A stretch of 64,000 bases of DNA, from NCBI GenBank assembly GCA_956465555.1, contig OY101126.1, positions 1,582,915-1,646,914 of the forward strand, in the 5' to 3' direction. This document shows positions 43,009 to 52,666 of the stretch, piece by piece (within the stretch, counting starts at the first letter, position 1; each line of letters begins with the position of its first letter). A program made the translations under genes and the position numbers. The notes below the pieces were generated by a model, which worked only from the letters and a program-made list of their open reading frames with translations, had not been told where the DNA came from and searched no databases. The DNA is from Nitzschia sp. pyKryTriq1. Lineage: Eukaryota; Bacillariophyta; Bacillariophyceae; Bacillariales; Bacillariaceae.

Positions 43009-44775
43009 ATGTCTCACTCTCGGTCGGACGATGTGAAGAAGAAGAAGAATCAACATCATGATCCATCCACTGAAAATACAGCAGCAGCAGTATTACCTTC
43101 CACCCTACATGATAATAATGATATGAATCCTCCTCCTCATCCTTCTCCTCATCCTCCCAATAGTAAATGTGACGTCTGTGGCTATCGAGATGGACACAAC
43201 ACTTTGGTATTGATCCAATGCACCGATTGCAAAGTCTTTGTCCATCGAGACTGTTATGGCATGCCAACCTATAATACCAACACGACGAGATTCTTTCAGT
43301 GCTGGGCGTGTCAAGCGACCGGGAGAAGCTTTGACGTCAACGATGTCAAGACGGGTATACGAATGGAAATTGTTCAAACCGAACGGCCTCGACATTGTGA
43401 TTTATGCGGCTACAACAACTACAAAAGCAAAAGCAAAAAGAAAAGCAAGAAAGATAATGAAGCAAAAGAAGAAGAAGAAGAAGAAGAAGTACATGCTATG
43501 CATCCAGTATATGATAACTATGGCAACAAGGCTCGGCAACTCTATACTACTACTGGTGGTGCTCCTCGATTGGTGTGGGCTCATACGATTTGTGGATTCT
43601 TTTTGGCAACCCGCCAATTAATGTATGCCACGTCCAAAGAAGGAACGACTCATGAAGGAGAAGAATCGGATCCCGAAGATGATCGATCGGTAAATCCCGA
43701 ACTAGAAGAAGACGACGAAGACGAAGACAATGATGACAATGACGAAAAAGACGATCCTTTTCAAGGATTTGCCCCTTCTCATCACTTTGTATGGCATCGA
43801 GAACGACCCTGGACCAAATTAGTTCAAGAACATCAACTCGCCTTGACGTGTGATATATGTCATCAATCGGATTACGTGTCTGGCAGCAACGGCAACAGCA
43901 ACAGCAGCAAGAGTGACAAACGAATCTTTCGTATTGCCGTACAATGCTCGGCCAATGACAAGTCGGAATATCCGCTCTTTCGATCGACGCATAGTACCAC
44001 TTTGCAAGATTCCGAATCCTGCACCATTGCATATCATGTGGGATGTGCTCGATGGGGAGGCGGCGGTGGTGATGGTGGTCATGGCAAGAAGGCAACCAAA
44101 TCGTCGGAACAGGAGACGAACAAGAAGAACAAGAAAGAAGGATTTTTATTACGCCGCGTCTTTTATTTTCCGGGACTTCCCAACGATGAAACACGCGAAC
44201 CGATTCGTTGTATCTACTGTCCTGTCCATGCCCGCGATGTCAATGCCAAGGAACGTCAACAAATAGTCGAGCAGCACGAAGAACAATCGCAACTTGCACG
44301 AAAGAAACGAAAACTTGCCTTGCTCCAGAATCAAGGATTGGCTTGTTTGACATTGGATCAATACAATGTTCATGAGAGTACTGCGGAACAACAACTAGTC
44401 GACGAACACGACGACAATGAGGAGGAGAAAGACAATGATAATGAAAATGAAAATGATGAAAATGATGGGGATGCTACTGGGAAGAACCAACAAGAACAAC
44501 TTTCCTTGTTCTTCGAGCGAATGAAACGTGATTTAGCCGCCAAGGTGATTTTTGTGACGCGAGAGAATTCCAAAGCCTTTATCAAGGAACAAAAGAAAAA
44601 ATGGCAGCGACTACTACAAGTTGAAGTTCCTTTATCCAATGGCAATGATGATGATTCTACTACTACTACTACCTTCGACCAACAATGGAAAGAAGCCAAG
44701 GCTCATGCGAATCAAGTGTGGCTCGAACATCAACAACAAAAAGAACCCGAAAAGAAGAAGGGAGAGCCCAACTAA
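43009..44775 (+). CDS. PHD plus extended-PHD finger protein
   Basis: The intron-free frame encodes 588 residues. A canonical PHD finger lies at about 54-101: CDVCGYRDG, LIQCTDCKVFVHRDCYGM and FFQCWAC. An extended PHD (C2HC-C-PHD) follows, built from CDLCGYNNY, WAHTICGFF, LTCDICHQSD, IAYHVGCARWG and a final IRCIYCPVHA. It is stretched by acidic and Gly/Lys inserts. This PHD-ePHD order is that of BRPF/Jade-type chromatin readers that bind histone H3 tails and DNA in histone-acetyltransferase complexes. No bromodomain or PWWP is present. The C-terminus is acidic and then basic-helical. It is probably nuclear. Confidence 0.88.
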   Translation: MSHSRSDDVKKKKNQHHDPSTENTAAAVLPSTLHDNNDMNPPPHPSPHPPNSKCDVCGYRDGHNTLVLIQCTDCKVFVHRDCYGMPTYNTNTTRFFQCWACQATGRSFDVNDVKTGIRMEIVQTERPRHCDLCGYNNYKSKSKKKSKKDNEAKEEEEEEEVHAMHPVYDNYGNKARQLYTTTGGAPRLVWAHTICGFFLATRQLMYATSKEGTTHEGEESDPEDDRSVNPELEEDDEDEDNDDNDEKDDPFQGFAPSHHFVWHRERPWTKLVQEHQLALTCDICHQSDYVSGSNGNSNSSKSDKRIFRIAVQCSANDKSEYPLFRSTHSTTLQDSESCTIAYHVGCARWGGGGGDGGHGKKATKSSEQETNKKNKKEGFLLRRVFYFPGLPNDETREPIRCIYCPVHARDVNAKERQQIVEQHEEQSQLARKKRKLALLQNQGLACLTLDQYNVHESTAEQQLVDEHDDNEEEKDNDNENENDENDGDATGKNQQEQLSLFFERMKRDLAAKVIFVTRENSKAFIKEQKKKWQRLLQVEVPLSNGNDDDSTTTTTFDQQWKEAKAHANQVWLEHQQQKEPEKKKGEPN

Positions 44776-44949
44776 ATACTTTACGAATAGGCTCGATGCA
44801 ATATACACTGAATGGTGATATTTATTAGATACAACAGACTACTTCTACTACTACTACTAGAGAGACTAGCGATCGACTACTTTGCTGTTACGATAAAGGA
44901 AAGAATACGAGTAATAGTAGAGAGCAGGAGTCGTCAATGGATACAGTAA

Positions 44950-47091
44950 CTATAACGGTCGTGGAGTGCGTCCCAGCTGGAGTAGCGAACCCAAGCAATA
45001 GCCTTCGTAGTTGTTCTCCGTCCATATTCTTGCTAGCCAAGCATGATGATAATGATGATGATGATCACGACCATGAAGATGATGATCAGTCTCGTCCAAA
45101 AGATTACAATTTGATTCGTCATCGTCGTCTTCGCTTTCCACAGCAGCAATATGATCATCGGGCCAGAAATGTTGCCCACTCCTCGTACGAGCAGTGGTCA
45201 CTGCCATGGCAAAACCTTGTGCTGCTAATCGTCGCCCATGACCCATGCCACCGAAAGGGCCATAATGACACTGATCGTGATGATTCGACTTATTGTGATC
45301 CTTCTCTTCCCATTCTTGCTGCTCCAAGATGCCGATGTCACTGGAAGAGATGAGATCATCCGGGGTAAAATTCGTACTACTAGCAGCAGTAGCTGTAGAC
45401 ACAAGTGGTCGTGCGTCCTTTGCTTCGTTCAAGAACGTTTTGGGTGTCACCACCACCACCCCAGCACCATTGTCTTTCACCATCTCTTGGAGGACGTCGT
45501 CACCATGACGAGGATGCATTCTTCTTCTCTTGGCATCAGCAGCATCAGCAGCCGCAGTAGCAGCTCTTTTGGCAATTGCTTGTCGACGTAGTGCAATGAC
45601 TCTTTTATTCTGCCGCAAAGTTTCCGGCTCGTCGTCGTCGTCGTCGTCTTCGTCGTTGTTGTTCCGTAAAGAAGAAGAAGAACCGTCCATGGCAGTAGCG
45701 TCCGTAAACAAAACTCCAGTATAAATACTTCTGTGAGCAGGGAAAGAGGTGATAGAGCTGTAGTCGCCGTGCTCGAAGTTCTGCTGGACGTATGATGCAT
45801 CGTGGTGGCTCCTACTAGTAGTAGTAGAACTACCAATTGTTCTCGTACCTCCTGATGTTTCCATGCTCGTACTGGAGAGCATCATCCTGGGAGGTAGCAA
45901 AAACATGCCTGGATGGAGAAGCCTTCTGGTTGTTGTTGTTGGGAACGAAGAGGTAGACGAAGAAGTAGCTGAAGCAGCAGCAGTAGCAGCACTCGTATTG
46001 CCAACAAATCCTGTTCGCCACCCGGTTGGTGATGGTGGTAGTGGTGATGATGCCCAATGGGACGGATGCGGCGGCATCGACAAAGTGGATAATGATGACT
46101 GATGGTTTGCATTTGGACTACTGTCGGCTGTAGTCTCCGTGCGGCGGTCGATTTCCATTTTCTTCTTCTTCTTCTTCTTCTTCTTCTTCTTTTTGGTTTG
46201 GCTTGCCTGTTTTGACGTGTGTGGCAATGAAGATGAGAATGACGAATCGGAACAACGCTGAATCAATCGCTTGAGATGGGGCTGATCCCTTTGAAAGTGA
46301 GGATGGTAAAATTGCAAACACGACGATACCGGTCTTCCTCTAGTTCTTGCGTTGGCCTTGTTCTTCTTGTTGATTATGCCAAGAGGACTGGTTTTAGAAA
46401 GATTGGTGGTGGTTGTTGTTGGTGTTGTTGGTGTTGTCAGACGCTGAAATCCCCAATTATTGAGTTGCCGTTCCAGTGCTCGAAAGGAAGATTGTTTGGG
46501 AAAGAACTTGCATCCCACTACTTTCATGAATTCTGGAGGCGGCACCCGAATTTCAAAGGATTCACCCTTGGGTTCCGTCCACCCAATATACTCGTCCAGG
46601 TGATTTCGGGTCGCAAACTTGAGCATGTCGAATAGCTTGTTGGGAAAGTTGCAGAGACGCCCCAATTCGGGATGATGAAACTGATGCAAGACGTCTTGGT
46701 CTTCTTGTGGCTGTTGCTGCTGCTGATGTTGCTTCTCCGGTGGCGAGGAGGAATGATGCTCATCATCAGTGCTGCCCGCGTCAGAGCTATTGCTACTATT
46801 GCTGCTGGTGCTGCTGCCACTGCTTCTGCCATTGGTGTCATCATAGGACGCCTCGGTCGTTCCCTTGGCTACCATAGTCGTAGTACTCATAGTGCTGTCA
46901 TTCACAGTGGTCGTCATGCCTCCATCATCATGAGAAGACGATGATTCCGCCGGCTGTTGTTTCGTTTTCTCGACAGTGCCAGCAGCATCACGGCCATGGT
47001 TGTTCTCGACGAGGTGCTGCTGACCATCCGAAGGATTATTAGGTGATGATTGCTGCTGCTTCGTCCACATTGCGATTCGAGGGATCATCAT
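44950..47091 (-). CDS. HSF-type DNA-binding protein 1
   Basis: The intron-free protein has 713 residues. A 140-residue Ser/Gln-rich leader precedes an HSF DNA-binding domain at about 149-282: FPNKLFDMLKFATRN, YIGWTEPKGESFEI, CKFFPKQSSFRALERQLNNW (recognition helix and following strand) and CLQFYHPHFQRDQPHL. A Thr-rich insert splits the wing. No hydrophobic heptad trimerisation region of the usual HSF kind is evident; the rest is Lys-, Ser- and Asp-rich. Diatoms have many HSF-like factors, mostly of unknown targets. The domain start is shifted relative to its neighbour's, and the two are only distantly related. Confidence 0.9.
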   Translation of the reverse strand: MMIPRIAMWTKQQQSSPNNPSDGQQHLVENNHGRDAAGTVEKTKQQPAESSSSHDDGGMTTTVNDSTMSTTTMVAKGTTEASYDDTNGRSSGSSTSSNSSNSSDAGSTDDEHHSSSPPEKQHQQQQQPQEDQDVLHQFHHPELGRLCNFPNKLFDMLKFATRNHLDEYIGWTEPKGESFEIRVPPPEFMKVVGCKFFPKQSSFRALERQLNNWGFQRLTTPTTPTTTTTNLSKTSPLGIINKKNKANARTRGRPVSSCLQFYHPHFQRDQPHLKRLIQRCSDSSFSSSLPHTSKQASQTKKKKKKKKKKKKMEIDRRTETTADSSPNANHQSSLSTLSMPPHPSHWASSPLPPSPTGWRTGFVGNTSAATAAASATSSSTSSFPTTTTRRLLHPGMFLLPPRMMLSSTSMETSGGTRTIGSSTTTSRSHHDASYVQQNFEHGDYSSITSFPAHRSIYTGVLFTDATAMDGSSSSLRNNNDEDDDDDDEPETLRQNKRVIALRRQAIAKRAATAAADAADAKRRRMHPRHGDDVLQEMVKDNGAGVVVVTPKTFLNEAKDARPLVSTATAASSTNFTPDDLISSSDIGILEQQEWEEKDHNKSNHHDQCHYGPFGGMGHGRRLAAQGFAMAVTTARTRSGQHFWPDDHIAAVESEDDDDESNCNLLDETDHHLHGRDHHHHYHHAWLARIWTENNYEGYCLGSLLQLGRTPRPL

Positions 47092-47229
47092 CTTAATGGG
47101 TGCTGGCAGTACAACAATAAAACGAGTCGTCCAAAGGGTTCATCCAGCGGCAAAAGCAGCAACTATACAACAACAGTTGCCGTTCGGTGACTCATTGAAA
47201 GTCATTTCATTATTTTTCAGCCATCCTAC

Positions 47230-47269
<40 letters not shown>

Positions 47270-47719
47270 CACGTTGCATTACGCGTTGCGTATAACGTGG
47301 CGTGGGAGTCAAAAAAAGGAGTCACACCGACCACAATAATAATCAATTATTGACTCCCACCGACGATATGGATCGGATTGAATCACACCGACACTGTATT
47401 GAATCACACGACCATGTTGCTGGTCGTGAAACTCAGCAGAGAGGCTATCCATGCGTTATTGTGCATGCATGGATAATGATGATCATCACCATCATCATCA
47501 TCGAAACACCATCATCGTAGGAAGTATAATAGGTTGGATTTTGTTTTGTGCCCCGACACGATAAAGAAAGCGACATCGTTGCGTGTTGCGAGAGGGAGAC
47601 ACGATAATGATAGGCTGATTGACTACTTGGACTTCTTTAGAGAGTTGGAAGAATAATCATCATCATACTCTATGTGTATGGATACTTGCGTGTTGCATCT
47701 GCAACGATTAGAATGATAG

Positions 47720-47754
<35 letters not shown>

Positions 47755-47761
47755 AATAGTT
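47092..47761. other. Intergenic, HSF promoter region
   Basis: It contains a (GA)n run at 47231-47267 and a GTTA run at 47721-47753. It is upstream of the first HSF gene and downstream of the second. No heat-shock-element array was recognised. Confidence 0.45.
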
Positions 47762-49468
47762 TTAGTATAAAATTGGTGGAGCAAAGCCTTGCTGGAGTGC
47801 AGGGTTGTCGGCATCACCGTCGGCACCATTAGTAGTAGTTGTTGTTGTTGTATCAGCAGTATTAGCCCCAAAGGAAATAGCATCATCATCTTCGTCCGCA
47901 TCCGCATAAATAGTATCGTTACCACCGTCCAGTGTGGACCACTGCAAGAGACGATCGAAATCATCCTCATCATTGTTGTCATCAACAGCAGTAGTAGTAC
48001 TAGTAGTAGTAGTAGTATTCATTTGGATCTCCGCGAGTGGTGGTGGTGGCTGGTGGTTCTGCTGTTGATGGTGGTACTGCTGGGGGTGCTGCTGTTGCTG
48101 ATGGTACTGCTGGGGGTGTTGCTGTTGCTGATGGTACTGCTGATGCTGGTACTGCTGCTGATGGTACTGCTGTTGCTGGTGGTGGTGTTCGTGTTGTTTC
48201 GTTATTACTCCATGAACAGCACCGGATGCTGCTCCTCCTCCAGTTGGCGGAGGGATCATTTGTGGCATTCTTGTTGCTCTTGACGTCATCCCTTGTTGTT
48301 CCATGCCGTTATTCGTATTATTCGAAAACACGGCATTCGGTGTCAGCATAGTGCTACCACCAGCATCATGGTCCTGCTGCTGCTGCTGCCCGCTGCCGCC
48401 CCACAACACTTCGCGTTTGTCAAATATACCAATCGATGTCGCTCGAAGCAAACTCAAGTCGTTGTTGTTGTTGTTGCTGTTGTTGTTTGTTGAATCCATC
48501 ATCATGGACAGAGAGCATCCACTTTGCTGGCGCTGGAGGGAATCCAAGCAAGGCAACGATGCATAGGCATCTCCAGACGGCAGCAAGTTCAACGCATGAT
48601 CAAAAAACTCAGATAACGAATTGTGGCGTTTGCTGGTGGTGTCTCCCGAGGAAGAACACCAAGCAGGCTCGGTGGTATTCATCATCATCATCATCATCGT
48701 TGGTGTTGCTGAAGACGAGGAGTCGGAGATAGTACTGTTGGAAAAGAGGCGGCTGCCGGAAGAAGGCGTTGGGGGCAAGTTGGACATGGAACTTCGCCTC
48801 ATACTAGTATTCGTCGCTGCAGTTGGCCTTCCCGCAACGTAGTCACTCAAGGAATTGCGTCGAAGGGTCTTGATTTGAGTTATGTTGAGAGTAGCATGTT
48901 TGTTCGTAGAAGAAGGAGAGGGACTCGTTACGACAACCCCAGCCGAAGAAGTCGTAGAATGATCGCCGTAGCTCTCGTAAGAACTCGCAGTGCTTACACT
49001 AGAAGTCGATCCTCGTCGACCAGCAGCACCAGGAGTACTGGTGATGGACCCTCGTCGACTGCTGGATCGTCGATCCCCCGCTTGATTGCGTCTCAAGGAA
49101 AAGCAAGATTGCTTGTCATCGCGAATGAATTCACTGTGATAGAAGGCTAACTCGTTGGGTCCACTTGGAATCTTTAAAAAGCCGTAAATGTAGAGCTGCC
49201 GAGTAAAGGACTTGATCTTGCTTTGATTGAAAAAATTGACCATGACCGTATTGACAAAGGCTTCTTCATCGTAGATTTTGAAGGCCTTGCCATCGGGAAG
49301 CCAGGAAACGATATTGTGAAAACCACCGAATGGCGCCTCAGCTTCTTCCAACATTTGGTGAAGTTTCCACGGAAAGGGCATCTTCAACTGATTCATCTTT
49401 TGAACCGTCATGCAGGAGGAGGGACTGTTGCTGTTGCTGTTGCTGTTGTCAGTGACGTGAGGAGACAT
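47762..49468 (-). CDS. HSF-type DNA-binding protein 2
   Basis: I chose the ATG at 49468 (568 residues); a longer frame to 49588 adds no conserved sequence. The HSF DNA-binding domain occupies about 31-127: PFPWKLHQMLEEAE, IVSWLPDGKAFKIYD, FFNQSKIKSFTRQLYIYGF, FYHSEFIRDDKQSCFSLRRN. The recognition-helix segment differs clearly from that of HSF protein 1. The middle is Ser/Thr-rich. The C-terminal third has His/Gln repeats followed by an acidic region (about 500-545) that could be an activation domain. Same strand as the other HSF gene, 670 bp upstream of it. Confidence 0.92.
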   Translation of the reverse strand: MSPHVTDNSNSNSNSPSSCMTVQKMNQLKMPFPWKLHQMLEEAEAPFGGFHNIVSWLPDGKAFKIYDEEAFVNTVMVNFFNQSKIKSFTRQLYIYGFLKIPSGPNELAFYHSEFIRDDKQSCFSLRRNQAGDRRSSSRRGSITSTPGAAGRRGSTSSVSTASSYESYGDHSTTSSAGVVVTSPSPSSTNKHATLNITQIKTLRRNSLSDYVAGRPTAATNTSMRRSSMSNLPPTPSSGSRLFSNSTISDSSSSATPTMMMMMMNTTEPAWCSSSGDTTSKRHNSLSEFFDHALNLLPSGDAYASLPCLDSLQRQQSGCSLSMMMDSTNNNSNNNNNDLSLLRATSIGIFDKREVLWGGSGQQQQQDHDAGGSTMLTPNAVFSNNTNNGMEQQGMTSRATRMPQMIPPPTGGGAASGAVHGVITKQHEHHHQQQQYHQQQYQHQQYHQQQQHPQQYHQQQQHPQQYHHQQQNHQPPPPLAEIQMNTTTTTSTTTAVDDNNDEDDFDRLLQWSTLDGGNDTIYADADEDDDAISFGANTADTTTTTTTNGADGDADNPALQQGFAPPILY

Positions 49469-50904
49469 TGTGATGATAGAAGGATGATTGAGTGGTGGAT
49501 GGCTTATTTGTTTGTTGGGTGCACTCGTATGCAAATCAGACGGAGTGATAGATCTGTGAAGAATCTTGAATCTGTGACGAATCATCACCAGAAATTATGA
49601 GAGAGATGAAAGAATCAACGCCGCGTACTTGTACGGGCCAAAAAAGCCAAAAGGAAGAATCCTCATCATCGCATCTCGCTCGCTCGCCTCTCATCGATCA
49701 TCCCGGAGAAGCCGAAGAGAGATCTTATTCATTCCTCTCACCAATAATACGGCATCTCGTTGGGAGATTCGAACTGACTGTTGTTCCTTTTTGATCCTAG
49801 TAGGAATTCTACCACGCTTCACAGAGCGTTCACGACGGCCGCTTACTCGCGATAAGGAATCCTCGATCCATCCTGCTCTGTACGGTTCCTATGACTTAAT
49901 AATGATTATCGCGAATCCCCTACAACTTCCAACGTTGCGAACAGCATCATCGGCACAGTCATTAATTTGGACATTTTGAGCATTCAATTCCATAAGCCTA
50001 CTACTGCTGGTGCTTTTGTGAATATCAATAGCCCCCTAAATGAGAATTCTATTGGGATGGATAGCGGCAGATGTGGCAGTGGGTGGCTGGCGGCAACCTG
50101 AGACTCCTCCGACTGAATATCTTCTTGTTTGACTGGTTAGACTCACGCAGCTCTCTAATTCTGCCTGCTCCACGCACGAACGATGATACTCTATTAGTAG
50201 CTCTACTCTCTACGGTACTGCTCTAGAGTAGCTACCGAGAGAGTAGAGTAGAGTAGACACGCTCTTCAGAGAGAGTGAGAGAGAGTAGTTGCTACTCTAC
50301 TAGGTAGCTAGCTCTCTAGTATAGTAGTAGTACTACTAGTAGTCTCTACGGTACGGCCCGGCCAGTCAGCCGGTACAGACATAAACATCAAGAACAAACG
50401 ACAGCAGTGACAGATATTCGCATTGAAAGTAGTAGTATCATCATAGTAGTAGACAATGGACAATGGATTTTACATTTTAGAGTACCGGTAAGAGTCACCT
50501 GTGCTGCTGCGGCTGTCTTGCATTGTGTTGTATGCATTGCCTATGCGTAATCTCGTTTGTGGTCTACATACAGACAGACTGTCAGTCGGTTGTTGTTCTT
50601 GTCGTCAATGGTACTGGCAATGAGTGGAAAGGTCCAAAGTGTTGTCGTTGTTATCGATCGATTCCAGGCAGGTAGCCGTTGACGGAAGATCGTGTTCGAA
50701 TAGGAGGGTGGGTTCGGCCAGTCAGCCGGTGTAGACAGTAACATCAAGAACAAACGACAGCAGTAACAGATATTGATATTCACATTGACAGTAGTAGTAG
50801 TATCATCATCAATATTTTCCAAAACTCTTGCCTCCATGCATCATACAAAATTCATTCATTCGTTCGTTCCTTGACATGACTTTCAAGTATTTCAGTCAGT
50901 CTAA
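49469..50904. other. Intergenic with diverged duplication, no gene seen
   Basis: A segment at about 50358-50450 (GGCCAGTCAGCCGGT through ACATCAAGAACAAACGACAG to a TAG/ATC run) recurs diverged at 50711-50811. Between 50190 and 50350 the sequence is dominated by GTAGAG/CTCTAC runs that can pair with one another. No gene seen. Confidence 0.5.
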
Positions 50905-51671
50905 TTAAGCCAACCAGTGCGGTTCCTTTTCGACGACTTCGGCATCAATATAGTTATTGGGTGTTTGAAAGTCGACATGAGGAATGTCATTTTCGTCAAA
51001 GACGACCGTCACCTCCAGAGCCTGTTCCTCAAGAGCAACGGGAGTCGTAGTGTATTTGGCCTTTTCGGCAGCGCGTTCCATGAGAAGCTTATACTCCTCT
51101 GATAATAATGAGTACAAAAAGAGTCACAAGGTGAGATTGCTGTTCCGTCGTTTCATACTTGATCCGTATCCTTCTAGCCTTTTTATGATAGATACAACAA
51201 CATACCTTCTGTACAGTCCGCATACTCATTGAGAGTAAAGGCTTGCTTTCCCGCGGCTAGATTCCATTTGAATTGCGACAGATAATTTCGTTGAAAGACA
51301 ATGAATCGAAAGGAATCCTGTTTGCGATGAAACTTGGCACACCACTCATGGTAGTGCTTTCGAATGGAATCTTCGGAAATGTTCATGTCCAAGATATCCT
51401 CCAAATACGAACTCTGGTAGTGGCGTTGTTCTTCGAGAGAAGTCACAATGTACCGCAACTGAGACGAGGACGACGGGGATGATGAGGAAGAAGAAGAAGT
51501 GCCAGAAGTGTTGGTTCTTCTACGAATACCGCCGCTTGTACTCGTATGGGCAGAAGGACTCCTTCTACCGGTATTGGCCGGAGTCATCAACGGCGAAAAG
51601 GCAGAGGACAAGGTCATCAGCGAGGACGACGACAGGGAGACAGCGGACACGAGAGCAAAGGACTTGATCAT
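50905..51671 (-). CDS. Stand-alone I29 cathepsin-propeptide-like inhibitor
   Basis: Exon 1 is 51671-51206 and exon 2 is 51098-50905; the 107-bp intron has a GTATGT donor and CAG acceptor in phase 1, giving 219 residues. The presequence MIKSFALVSAVSLSSSSLM is followed by SSAFSPL, reminiscent of the diatom plastid cleavage motif. A Ser/Arg spacer precedes an I29-like helical unit at about 100-165: YHEWCAKFHRKQDSFRF, FQRNYLSQFKWNLAAGK, FTLNEYADCTEEEYKLLM across the splice site. I29 domains normally form the propeptide of papain-like proteases and block the active site. No peptidase domain follows here, so the protein may be a free inhibitor. Target and compartment are inferred only. Confidence 0.78.
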
Positions 51672-52666
51672 GGTGACTTTTGACTTGACTTTGACTTCAA
51701 TGGAATGAAATGGAATGGATCGAGCAGTATTAGTCTACCAGTTCTATTGATGTGTCTTTCTCAACCAACCGCAGATGCTTTTGCTGCAGCAGATGGATGT
51801 GCCGATCGATCGGTAGATCGATTGGCGTTGATTTTTTGATTGAAAATACTGAGGCGAGCGCCACTCGTAACTTCTTGTGGTGAGCTATCGGCCGGCAGTT
51901 AGTAGCGAGCGATGGATGAGAGAGCCACTGACGTTCGTTGTTCGTTAGAACCGCATTGTATGTTGCCAGCCAGGCAGGCGCGCGTGTGCTTTTGGTATTC
52001 TGCCGTTCGCTCCAAAAGTCGTATCGACACGCTTAGTTAGACGACGCTAGTCCGTTTCGGACAAGCGACTGTCGCTTTTAACCGTCCAACGACTTTGAAA
52101 TTCCCGTTTAACGTCAATGCAGCGTCAGTGTCGTTTGATTGGACGTTCCGTTAAAAACAAAATCGGTGCGTAACAATGACGCACGAAGCAAGATGCATCG
52201 AAAAATTTCATTTGCTCTGAAATAGTCCTTCTTCAGAGTCGAAAGGGTCGTAAGGATATCGATTCTTAGTATCTTCGCCTCCGTCGGTCGGTCAGTCAGT
52301 CGGGGTCACGCTCCCACGCACTTACACACGCCGCCGCGGAAGTACCTGGTACCGGTACACGTCATCATCCAGCATCGAGAAAGAGAAGATCCTATTTCGC
52401 GTTTCGCGCGCTGTGGCCTTTCTCGCATCTCATATCGCATCTTCCCTCTCTACCTGTACGTTTTATTACAATCCGACCACCGACCTTCGCCCCATTTGCA
52501 TCCAACATCTTCCCATACATATTTACTACGACGAGTAGTATCTTGTGTCCATTGTATTAGCAAGCGGGCAAAGGCATCGTGTCGTACTTGTATTGTCGCA
52601 CTATAGTATAGTACCAAAGCGAAACGAAACGAAGCGAAATAAGCAAGGAATCAAGGAATCACGATC
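51672..52666. other. Intergenic between divergent genes
   Basis: No gene seen. It is the shared upstream region for the I29-like gene and the phosphofructokinase gene, with several GACGT/ACGCTTAG-type motifs but none assignable. Confidence 0.45.
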
